A DNA stretch of 7,316 nt from the NCBI GenBank assembly GCA_009782165.1, contig WQUH01000067.1:1-7316 (forward strand), read 5' to 3'. The stretch comes from Pseudomonadota bacterium. Its GTDB lineage: Bacteria; Desulfobacterota; Desulfobulbia; Desulfobulbales; Desulfobulbaceae. The position numbers and the translations under genes are program-made. This document shows, piece by piece, positions 1 to 4,959 of the stretch (positions are counted from its first letter, which is position 1; every line of letters begins with the position of its first letter). Under the pieces are notes generated by a model, which worked only from the letters and a program-made list of their open reading frames with translations, searched no databases and was not told the origin of the DNA.

Positions 1-1924
1 AGCCCTTGCGCAGGACGCGGCGGTCGTCGATGCGGATGGTCAGCTTGATCTTGTCGAAGTATTCGAGCAGGGGGATGGAGAACTTCCGGGTCAGGCCGGT
101 GAGATCCTTGAACCGCTGGGCATCGATCTCCCCTTCGCGGCGGATGGTCGCCACCACCTCTTCCTGGAGCGCGTGGACGGCCTGGGCGTGGAACCACAGG
201 CTTTCGTTGATTTTGATCAGTTGGCCCTTGCCGACGAGCAGATCGATCACCTGACGGATCTGCTTTTCCGGGAACGCGCCGAAGGCGGCCACCACCTCCT
301 TGAGGTTGGGCGGAGTCAGGGCGGCCTCCCGATACAGGGTGTCGATGTTGCGTTCCATCTCCTGTTCGTCCATCTGCAGGGTGACGGTGTGGCCGCTGAT
401 CTTGATGTCCGCGCCCTCCTGCTCGATGACCCCTTTTCTGATCAGCCCGGCCAGCAGGGCCTGGAACACCTTCTGATCCACCGCCGGCCGCAGTTGGGAC
501 CGCAGTTCCTCTTTGACCAGGCCCGGCTTCAGCGGGTTGGCCTGATGAAAGGCGGCGAGCAGGGCGACGGTCCGCTGGTTGATCGCCTCGGCCACCGATG
601 CGGCCAAAAGCCGCTGGCTGTCTGAGTCGACCACCAGCAGCGCCCCGGTGGAGATGGGATGCTGCACCTGTTTTTTCAGCCTCTTGCCGAACATGCCGGT
701 CCGCGCCGCCAGATGATCGACGGTGATTCCCTTAACCCCGGCCTCCTCGACCAGCAGCAGGAGCCTGCGTTCGCTGTCGGCGGCCCGCAGCGCGGCGAAA
801 TGGGCCCGGTTCGCCTCCCGGTCCCGCTCCAGGGTCCGTCTGCGTTTGCGGGGGCCATTGTTGAGGATGACGCCGCCGCCGATGGTGGTGATGGGCGAGG
901 AACTGCGGATCACGTAGCGGTCGCCCGGCCAGGCGGCGGCCGGCTCCTGGAGGATGAGCTGGACGTGCGTGGTCTCGCCGGGCGCCAGGGTTTCGGATTC
1001 GAGCAGGAGGATGCGGCCGGCGATTTCCCTGGTTCCCAGATGCACCCGCACCTGGGTGCGGTTTTTGAGTTCCTTGGGGGCCGAGCGCAGGCAGTGGCAT
1101 TCGGCGTCCAGGATGGTGGAGGCGAGCATGCTGCCCGGGTGGGCCGCCATGTCGCCCCGGTTGATCTGATCCTTTTCGATGCCCTGGAGATTGATCGCGG
1201 TGCGGTGGCCGGCCTCGATCAGGTCGACATCGCGGCCATGCACCTGGATGCCGCGGATTTTCGCCGTGAGCCCGCCGGGATAGAACATCAGCTCCGCGCC
1301 GGTCTCGATCCGCCCGGACAGCGAGGTGCCGGTGATCACCGTGCCGAATCCCTTCATCGAAAAGACGCGGTCCACGGCCATGCGGAACGGGCCGAATTCT
1401 TCCTGGAACTGCATCGCCGCCACCTTGGCGTCCAACAGGCGGACAATGTCGTCAATGCCCTCGCCGGAGAGCGAGTCAACCGGGACAATCGGCGCCTCGG
1501 CGAGAAAGCTGCCCTTGAAAAAATCCCGCACCTCCTCGCTGACCATGTCGAGCCATTCCTGCTCGACCGTGTCTTTCTTGGTCAGGACGATCAGCCCGTC
1601 CCGGACGCCGAGCAGGCGGCAGATCTCGAAATGCTCGACGGTCTGCGGCATGATGCCCTCGTCCGCGGCGATGACGAAGGCCACCAGGTCCATGCCGGCC
1701 GCTCCGGCCACCATGTTGCGGATGAACTTTTCATGGCCCGGCACGTCGACAATGCCTATGCGGTGGCCGCAGGGGAGGTCGAGGTGGGCAAAGCCCAGTT
1801 CGATGGTGATGCCGCGTTCTTTCTCTTCCTTGAGCCGGTCGGTCTCGATGCCGGTCAGGGCCCGGATCAGGCTGGTTTTGCCGTGGTCGACGTGACCGGC
1901 GGTGCCGAGGATGATTGCACGCAT
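1..1924 (-). CDS. selB: Selenocysteine-specific translation elongation factor SelB (3' end cut by window edge)
   Basis: SelB is the EF-Tu-like GTPase that carries Sec-tRNA(Sec) to the ribosome at UGA codons marked by a SECIS hairpin. Reading leftward from the ATG at 1924, the frame stays open to base 1, giving 641 codons and no stop. The GTPase signatures are clear: G1 GHVDHGKT (residues 10-17), a G2/switch I segment RGITIELGF (37-45), G3 DVPGHE (60-65) and G4 TKKD (115-118). Beta-barrel domains follow, then a long C-terminal part with the length expected for the winged-helix repeats that bind SECIS RNA. E. coli SelB is about 614 residues, so only a short tail should be missing. The start is fixed by the family's usual beginning (few residues before GTAGHVDHGKT). 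Its Shine-Dalgarno is weak, which suggests coupling to the hydrolase gene that stops 45 bases upstream. No selenoprotein is visible in the window. Confidence 0.96.
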   Translation of the reverse strand, partial: MRAIILGTAGHVDHGKTSLIRALTGIETDRLKEEKERGITIELGFAHLDLPCGHRIGIVDVPGHEKFIRNMVAGAAGMDLVAFVIAADEGIMPQTVEHFEICRLLGVRDGLIVLTKKDTVEQEWLDMVSEEVRDFFKGSFLAEAPIVPVDSLSGEGIDDIVRLLDAKVAAMQFQEEFGPFRMAVDRVFSMKGFGTVITGTSLSGRIETGAELMFYPGGLTAKIRGIQVHGRDVDLIEAGHRTAINLQGIEKDQINRGDMAAHPGSMLASTILDAECHCLRSAPKELKNRTQVRVHLGTREIAGRILLLESETLAPGETTHVQLILQEPAAAWPGDRYVIRSSSPITTIGGGVILNNGPRKRRRTLERDREANRAHFAALRAADSERRLLLLVEEAGVKGITVDHLAARTGMFGKRLKKQVQHPISTGALLVVDSDSQRLLAASVAEAINQRTVALLAAFHQANPLKPGLVKEELRSQLRPAVDQKVFQALLAGLIRKGVIEQEGADIKISGHTVTLQMDEQEMERNIDTLYREAALTPPNLKEVVAAFGAFPEKQIRQVIDLLVGKGQLIKINESLWFHAQAVHALQEEVVATIRREGEIDAQRFKDLTGLTRKFSIPLLEYFDKIKLTIRIDDRRVLRKG

Positions 1925-1957
1925 GGGCGGTCTCGCGCTGCGGCGTGGGTTGGTGCG

Positions 1958-1969
1958 CCCGGCGCCGGG
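1958..1969. repeat. Perfect 12-base palindrome after the hydrolase stop codon
   Basis: CCCGGCGCCGGG is its own reverse complement and directly abuts the TAA stop of the MBL hydrolase (minus strand). As RNA it could form a four-pair stem with a GCGC loop. No T-run follows on either strand, so it is not an intrinsic terminator. It lies in the 45-base spacer before selB. Confidence 0.5.
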
Positions 1970-2602
1970 TTACAGTTCGAGATAGGGGTTGGTTCTCGCC
2001 TCGCCGGCGATGGTGGACTGCGAGCCGCCGTACCCGTGTCCGGGCCAGACAAAGGTTTTGGGCGGCAGGGTCAGGAGCCGCGACTTGATGGCGTCGATCA
2101 GCTCCCGCATGGAACCGCCGGGAAAATCGGTGCGGCCGACCGCCCCGACAAAAAGGGTATCGCCGGTGAAGCAGTGGGGCGGGCTGTACAGGCAGATGCC
2201 GCCGGGCGTGTGGCCGGGGGTGTGGATCACCTGTAACTGCTCCTTGCCGATGGCGATGATGTCGCCATCCCGGACGGGCATATCGACCGGCGGCGATTCG
2301 GGCATGCCGAGGGAGGAAAAGAGATTTTTGATGCGCGGATCGGTGAAGTAGTTCACGTCCTCGGCATGCATGACGATTTTGGCGCCGGTGGCCTCCTGGA
2401 TGCGCGCATTGCCGCACACATGGTCCGGATGGCCGTGGGTGTTGATGATATGGGTCACGGTCAGGCCGTTGGCACGGCAGTAGTCAAGCACCCGGTCCTC
2501 GTCGCCGCCTGGGTCGATGATCGCGGCCTCCTTGGTCTGTTCGCAGGAAACGACATAGCAGCAGACGCCCATCATACCGACGGTGAATTGTTTGACAAGC
2601 AT
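1970..2602 (-). CDS. MBL-fold metallo-hydrolase, glyoxalase II-like (YcbL/GloC type)
   Basis: This 210-residue single-domain metallo-beta-lactamase-fold protein has all the metal ligands of the glyoxalase II group. The THGHPDH motif gives His56, His58, Asp60 and His61; HTPGHTPGG gives His131; FTGDTLF gives Asp148; WPGHGYG gives His189. A two-metal hydrolase site is therefore expected. The segment VGRTDFPGGS (155-164) and the ending RTNPYLEL resemble the short YcbL/GloC proteins, which lack the C-terminal substrate-binding domain of classical GloB. In that family the likely activity is hydrolysis of thioesters such as S-lactoylglutathione, but the substrate here is unknown. It is cytoplasmic, with no signal peptide. 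The ATG is preceded by AAGGA with an 8-base spacer. It sits between mrp and selB in the same direction. An ETHE1-type persulfide dioxygenase was considered but fits less well. Confidence 0.92.
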   Translation of the reverse strand: MLVKQFTVGMMGVCCYVVSCEQTKEAAIIDPGGDEDRVLDYCRANGLTVTHIINTHGHPDHVCGNARIQEATGAKIVMHAEDVNYFTDPRIKNLFSSLGMPESPPVDMPVRDGDIIAIGKEQLQVIHTPGHTPGGICLYSPPHCFTGDTLFVGAVGRTDFPGGSMRELIDAIKSRLLTLPPKTFVWPGHGYGGSQSTIAGEARTNPYLEL

Positions 2603-2632
2603 GGCCTCGATCCTTTTGGTGGTTGACGGGTG

Positions 2633-2677
2633 GGATGCGCCGAGGCTGGAGCCGGCCCGCAGCCCCGGCGCGTATCC
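2633..2677 (-). other. Intercistronic stem-loop between mrp and the hydrolase gene
   Basis: GGAT plus GCGCCGAGGCT (2633-2647) pairs with AGCCCCGGCGC plus ATCC (2661-2677). This makes a 15-pair stem interrupted only by a two-base bulge (2672-2673) and one mismatch that becomes a G-U wobble in minus-strand RNA, around a 13-base loop. Eight A's (2678-2685) follow on the plus strand, so in the minus-strand transcript U8 comes before the hairpin. This is the wrong order for an intrinsic terminator. A role in mRNA processing, stability or differential expression within the operon is possible but not shown. Confidence 0.6.
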
Positions 2678-2686
2678 AAAAAAAAC

Positions 2687-3628
2687 CTATTTGCTGCCGC
2701 AGGCGCTGACGCCGCAGGCGCAGCTCGGCGCGGCAAAGGGGTTGACCATGGCCGGGCCGGGCGGCAGCCGCTGCTCGATGGCAACGACCACCCCGTCAAA
2801 GGCCTTGATCGCCGGGCTGTCCTCGTCGGTGGAAAGGTAGGGGACGCCGGAATCGCCGGCCATGACCACGCGCGGATCCATGGGCACCCGGCCGAGGAAG
2901 GGCAGATCGAAATCGCGGGCGGTCCGTTCGCCGCCGCCCTTGCTGAAGATGTCCACGGTCTCGCCGCAATGGGGGCAGACGAAACCGGACATGTTCTCGA
3001 CCACGCCGACAATGGGCATGTTGACCATTTTGCAGAAGTTGATCGACTTGCGGACATCGGCCAGGGCCACGGCCTGCGGGGTGGTGACCACCACCGCATG
3101 GACGCCGGGCATGGTCTGGGCCACGGACAGGGGCTCGTCGCCGGTGCCGGGAGGGGCGTCGATGATCAGATAATCGAGCTCGCCCCAATCCATGTCGGCG
3201 ACAAACTGCCGGATGGCCTGGATCTTGAGCGGGCCGCGCCAGATAATGGCATCGTCCCGATTTTTCATCATGTATTCCAGGCTGACCACCTTGAGGTTGT
3301 CGTTGAAGGTCAGGGGCGGGATGAGGTCGCCGGGGTTTTCGGGCGCCACCAGGCCGCCGGTGAGGTTGAGCATGCGGCAGACGTCCGGGCCGTGGAGATC
3401 GACATCCATCAGGCCGACCTTATGCCCCCTTTTGGCCAGACACAGGGCCAGGTTGACCGCCACGGTCGATTTGCCGACCCCGCCCTTGCCGCTCATCACC
3501 AGAATTTTGTTTTTGATTCTGCCCAAAGACTTGGTGATGGCGATCTCCTGCTGCGCCAGCCGGGCATCTCCTGAACCGCAACTGCTTTTTTGCTCGCTCC
3601 CGCAGGAACCTCCACAAGAACTGCTCAT
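2687..3628 (-). CDS. mrp: Mrp/Nbp35-family P-loop ATPase, iron-sulfur cluster carrier
   Basis: This 313-residue protein belongs to the Mrp/ApbC/Nbp35 family, which binds and transfers [4Fe-4S] clusters in the cytoplasm. Visible motifs are the deviant Walker A GKGGVGKST (47-55), MDVDLHGPD (74-82), Walker B IIDAPPGTGDE (155-165) and the family CPHC pair (Cys218, Cys221) that binds the bridging cluster. Both ends are rich in Cys: Cys5, Cys9 and Cys17 before the ATPase domain, and Cys303, Cys305 and Cys310 in the last 11 residues. The N-terminal set recalls the extra cluster site of Nbp35, but the spacing differs. A longer in-frame start at 3670 exists. The ATG at 3628 is chosen because GGAGGAA precedes it and the upstream residues do not look like the family. 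It is the first gene of the mrp-hydrolase-selB run and diverges from hsp20. Confidence 0.94.
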   Translation of the reverse strand: MSSSCGGSCGSEQKSSCGSGDARLAQQEIAITKSLGRIKNKILVMSGKGGVGKSTVAVNLALCLAKRGHKVGLMDVDLHGPDVCRMLNLTGGLVAPENPGDLIPPLTFNDNLKVVSLEYMMKNRDDAIIWRGPLKIQAIRQFVADMDWGELDYLIIDAPPGTGDEPLSVAQTMPGVHAVVVTTPQAVALADVRKSINFCKMVNMPIVGVVENMSGFVCPHCGETVDIFSKGGGERTARDFDLPFLGRVPMDPRVVMAGDSGVPYLSTDEDSPAIKAFDGVVVAIEQRLPPGPAMVNPFAAPSCACGVSACGSK

Positions 3629-3630
3629 AA

Positions 3631-3637
3631 TTCCTCC
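3631..3637 (-). promoter_or_regulatory. Ribosome-binding site of mrp
   Basis: The minus strand reads GGAGGAA here, ending two bases before the ATG at 3628. It is the best Shine-Dalgarno match near any in-frame start and selects the 313-residue form over the longer frame starting at 3670. Confidence 0.75.
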
Positions 3638-3724
3638 AACAAAATGAAAAAAACATCCCGGAAAACACAAAAACCCCGCGCAGTGTTGCCGGAAAAATCA
3701 GGAAATATCGCGGGAATGCGGATT

Positions 3725-3741
3725 TCGTCATGTCTTGACGA
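3725..3741. promoter_or_regulatory. Operator-like palindrome at the mrp start region
   Basis: TCGTCA and TGACGA are perfect six-base inverted arms separated by five bases (TGTCT). The element lies immediately downstream of the candidate mrp -10 box, where a bound dimeric repressor would cover the transcription start. No regulator family is assigned. Confidence 0.45.
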
Positions 3742-3747
3742 CGTGGA

Positions 3748-3776
3748 CCTATACACTAATGCCGCTCATTTGAAAA
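3748..3776 (-). promoter_or_regulatory. Candidate sigma-70-type promoter for mrp
   Basis: On the minus strand, TTTTCA (3776-3771) and TATAGG (3753-3748) are separated by exactly 17 bases. Each matches the consensus hexamer at four of six positions. Transcription would start near 3741, giving a leader of about 113 bases. This is a pattern match only. Confidence 0.35.
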
Positions 3777-3835
3777 GCAAAGAAAAAAACAAAAGGGCCG
3801 GCGCAGGTATCGGCCGTTGGACTCCCGTGTTTTTG

Positions 3836-3865
3836 TTGTCGCGGGATTGCCGGAAAAGTTATAGT
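3836..3865 (+). promoter_or_regulatory. Candidate promoter for hsp20
   Basis: TTGTCG (3836-3841, four of six) and TATAGT (3860-3865, five of six) are separated by 18 bases. A start near 3872 would give a leader of about 95 bases containing two hairpins before the hsp20 GTG. No convincing sigma-32 or CIRCE element was found. Only half of a CIRCE-like site (AGTGCTTA, 3863-3870) is present, without its partner. Confidence 0.35.
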
Positions 3866-3892
3866 GCTTACCTGTATCTCGTTTCGCAACAC

Positions 3893-3926
3893 CCGGCCGC
3901 CGGCGCTTCCGACGCCCTGCGGCCGG
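3893..3926 (+). other. GC-rich stem-loop in the hsp20 leader
   Basis: CCGGCCGC (3893-3900) pairs with GCGGCCGG (3919-3926). Inside it, GGCG (3902-3905) pairs with CGCC (3913-3916) across a small internal loop, leaving a seven-base apical loop. All 12 pairs are G-C. It ends 28 bases before the Shine-Dalgarno sequence and has no T-run, so it is not a terminator. Confidence 0.55.
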
Positions 3927-3951
3927 CGCATGGATGTTTTCTGATCAAAGG

Positions 3952-3969
3952 CACGGGAGGAACCCGGTG
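3952..3969 (+). promoter_or_regulatory. hsp20 ribosome-binding site and start codon within a small hairpin
   Basis: GGGAGG (3955-3960) lies six bases before the GTG at 3967 and decides that start. CACGGG (3952-3957) can pair with CCC plus GTG (3963-3965 and 3967-3969), with G3966 bulged. An alternative is a four-pair CGGG/CCCG stem. In both, AGGA sits in the loop. The six-pair form also buries the GTG start codon, as in RNA thermometers of other small heat-shock genes. The pairing is visible; a thermosensor role is inference. Confidence 0.45.
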
Positions 3970-4413
3970 GATTCGTTCAGCAAAAAACTTTTGACCGAGT
4001 TGGAACAGATGCAACAGCAGACGGGCCGCATCCTGCGGTCCATGTCGTTGCCCCGGATGATGCCGATGGAGTCGGCCGGGTGGCAGCCGCCGGCGGATAT
4101 CTACGAGTCGGAAACAGATATCTATGTCTATGTCGAACTGGCGGGCGCCGTCAGCGACAGCCTGCGGGTGGTGGTGGACGGCAGACGGCTCAGGGTCAGC
4201 GGCCAGCGGCAGTTGCCGCCGCAGACGTCGATCGCCTGCATCCATCAACTGGAGCTTGAATTGGGCCCCTTCCAGCGGACCCTGAACCTGCCGGAGCCGG
4301 TCGAGGTCGACCGGGTCGAATCGACCTATGCCAACGGCATCCTCATGGTTGTTTTGCCGAAGCGGGTCAGGAAGGAACGGGTGCAGATCAGGATAACGCC
4401 CGGAGGCATGTAA
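3967..4413 (+). CDS. Small heat-shock protein, Hsp20/alpha-crystallin family
   Basis: From the GTG start this is 148 residues, typical for bacterial Hsp20. These ATP-independent cytoplasmic chaperones form oligomers that hold unfolding proteins for refolding or proteolysis. The alpha-crystallin domain begins at WQPPADIYE (39-47). It includes DIYVYVELAG (51-60), the GPFQRTLNLP strand segment (100-109) and the family signature YANGILMVVLP (121-131). IRI (141-143) matches the C-terminal I-x-I anchor that docks into neighbouring subunits. The N-terminal arm is short, Met/Gln-rich and probably helical. An in-frame ATG 33 bases upstream (3934) would give 159 residues but has no Shine-Dalgarno, whereas the GTG has GGGAGG six bases upstream. 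Its downstream neighbour on the same strand is lon, a functional partner in protein quality control. The 546-base gap and terminator-like element suggest separate transcription. Confidence 0.93.
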   Translation: MDSFSKKLLTELEQMQQQTGRILRSMSLPRMMPMESAGWQPPADIYESETDIYVYVELAGAVSDSLRVVVDGRRLRVSGQRQLPPQTSIACIHQLELELGPFQRTLNLPEPVEVDRVESTYANGILMVVLPKRVRKERVQIRITPGGM

Positions 4414-4471
4414 TTCTGTTTCCAATTCAATCGCATATTATTTATAGGCATCCAATACGAGAGGAAAAGTC

Positions 4472-4503
4472 ATTCTGCGACTACGCTGCGCTCCGCGCGG
4501 AAT
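4472..4503. repeat. Palindromic module after hsp20
   Basis: ATTCTGCG (4472-4479) can pair with CGCGGAAT (4496-4503) through seven Watson-Crick pairs and one wobble, around a 16-base interior. It looks like the end-to-end inverted form of an extragenic palindromic repeat. Copy number in the genome cannot be seen here. Confidence 0.4.
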
Positions 4504-4525
4504 TCATCACTTGCCAGAGCGACAC

Positions 4526-4546
4526 CGATTGCACCAATTGTTTTTT
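4526..4546 (+). terminator. Possible intrinsic terminator downstream of hsp20
   Basis: CGATTG-CAC-CAATTG forms a six-pair stem (one G-U) directly followed by six T's (4541-4546). The order is right for a plus-strand terminator 112 bases past the hsp20 stop. The stem is short and AT-rich, so it may be weak or accidental. Confidence 0.35.
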
Positions 4547-4561
4547 CCGCCCTTCGGGCGT

Positions 4562-4595
4562 GTGCCTTTCTTTTGCTCGCCCAAAAGAAAGTCAC
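4562..4595. repeat. Near-perfect inverted repeat (CTTTCTTTTG / CAAAAGAAAG)
   Basis: CTTTCTTTTG (4566-4575) and CAAAAGAAAG (4582-4591) are perfect ten-base inverted arms with a six-base loop. GTG/CAC adds three more pairs beyond one mismatch. From general recall, similar CTTTCTTTTG...CAAAAGAAAG palindromes occur as interspersed intergenic repeats in many proteobacteria. Here it opens the GC-rich block upstream of lon. No T-run follows it. Confidence 0.6.
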
Positions 4596-4765
4596 CGTCG
4601 AGGCGGGCACCCGCGTGAGCGGCGGCTGCGCCGTTCCTTCGCTGCTCGCCATGCGGCGGGCGGCGCGTAAACTCGTGCTGCGCACTCGGACAGTACGCGC
4701 CGCTGGTCCGCCGCCTTGGCTGCGCGGCTCAGCCGCTCCCGATGGGGAACTGCCGCCCCAATGGC

Positions 4766-4799
4766 CGTCATTGCGAGGCACAAAGTGCCGAAGCAATCC
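4766..4799. repeat. Interspersed palindromic repeat of the CGTCATTGCGAG...CGAAGCAATCC type
   Basis: The stretch begins CGTCATTGCGAGG and ends CGAAGCAATCC, resembling a widely scattered bacterial intergenic repeat known from recall. Inside, TTGC (4771-4774) pairs with GCAA (4793-4796) and GGCAC (4777-4781) with GTGCC (4785-4789), with an AAA loop. It is non-coding. Confidence 0.6.
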
Positions 4800-4808
4800 A
4801 GAAAAACA

Positions 4809-4893
4809 GCGAGTTGGCTTGACCAACTGGCGGCAGGTTGTAAACCGGCGGCTAGTTGATAAACTGGCGGCGAGTTGGCTTGACCAACCGGCG
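4809..4893. repeat. Four tandem hairpin-forming repeat units
   Basis: Four adjoining units begin with GC and end with YGGCG: 4809-4832, 4833-4850, 4851-4869 and 4870-4893. Units 1 and 4 are 24 bases and nearly identical, each with GTTGG-CTTGA-CCAAC. Units 2 and 3 are shorter (18 and 19 bases), with GGTT-GTA-AACC and AGTT-GATA-AACT. Each unit can therefore fold on itself although the arm bases differ. The array ends 66 bases before the lon start. Confidence 0.65.
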
Positions 4894-4919
4894 TGGAACG
4901 CATGGCGCGTCGCTGCCGC

Positions 4920-4925
4920 GATAAT
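4920..4925 (+). promoter_or_regulatory. Possible -10 element for lon
   Basis: GATAAT (five of six to consensus) lies in the short AT-rich leader just after the repeat array. It would place a start near 4932 and a leader of about 28 bases. No good -35 hexamer stands at 16-18 bases upstream, so this is a weak call. Confidence 0.22.
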
Positions 4926-4959
4926 TATTGAGTTATGAAGTGAAAATGGAATAAGCGAT

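Larger units (their letters stand above)
3629..3966. other. Divergent control region between mrp and hsp20
   Basis: This 338-base stretch has no credible gene and is more AT-rich than its surroundings on the mrp side. On the minus strand the mrp leader carries a possible CCCGCG/CGCGGG stem (3675-3680 with 3709-3714, 28-base loop) followed by G and five T. Next come a palindrome (3725-3741) and a candidate promoter. A GGCCG/CGGCC inverted repeat (3796-3800 with 3811-3815) lies between the two promoters. The hsp20 promoter and structured leader occupy the rest. Small open frames crossing it have no ribosome-binding site or recognisable protein character. Confidence 0.7.
4414..4959. other. Gene-free repeat mosaic between hsp20 and lon
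   Basis: No credible gene lies in these 546 bases. In order it holds an AT-rich stretch after hsp20, a palindromic module (4472-4503), a terminator-like hairpin (4526-4546), a CGCCC/GGGCG hairpin (4548-4560) and a long inverted repeat (4562-4595). A GC-rich block follows (about 4600-4760) with further small hairpins at 4675-4685 and 4724-4736. Then come an interspersed-repeat-like palindrome (4766-4799), four tandem hairpin units (4809-4893) and a short AT-rich lon leader. Open frames on both strands here lack ribosome-binding sites and protein-family character. They read as translated repeats. Confidence 0.75.

Noticed and set aside
659..2236. Long plus-strand open frame (525 codons) opposite selB and the hydrolase
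   Set aside because: It is antisense to selB, whose GTPase motifs are unmistakable. High GC at third codon positions creates such mirror frames, and the translated protein is low-complexity and has no recognisable domain.
2630..3574. Plus-strand open frame of 314 codons opposite mrp
   Set aside because: It is antisense to mrp. The His/Gly/Asp-rich product comes from reverse reading of the Mrp codons.
3735..3760. TTGACG with TATACA as an hsp20 promoter
   Set aside because: The spacing is only nine bases, and no acceptable -10 lies 16-18 bases from TTGACG. The TTGACG is better explained as an arm of the 3725-3741 palindrome.
3863..3870. Half of a CIRCE-like heat-shock operator (AGTGCTTA)
   Set aside because: CIRCE needs a TTAGCACTC partner nine bases away, and none is present.
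3590..3994. Plus-strand 134-codon frame across the mrp-hsp20 control region
   Set aside because: It overlaps the mrp N-terminus in antisense, both promoters and the hsp20 start. The composition is non-protein-like.
4548..4560. CGCCC-TTC-GGGCG hairpin as a terminator
   Set aside because: The T-run precedes the hairpin on the plus strand, and on the minus strand the hairpin is followed by A's. Neither orientation fits an intrinsic terminator.
4809..4893. CRISPR array
   Set aside because: The units are contiguous, 18-24 bases and imperfect, with no unique spacers between them and no cas genes in the window.
4573..4938. Plus-strand 121-codon frame in the hsp20-lon gap
   Set aside because: It spans the hairpin and tandem repeats, so its sequence reads as translated repeats. 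It has no ribosome-binding site and no domain.
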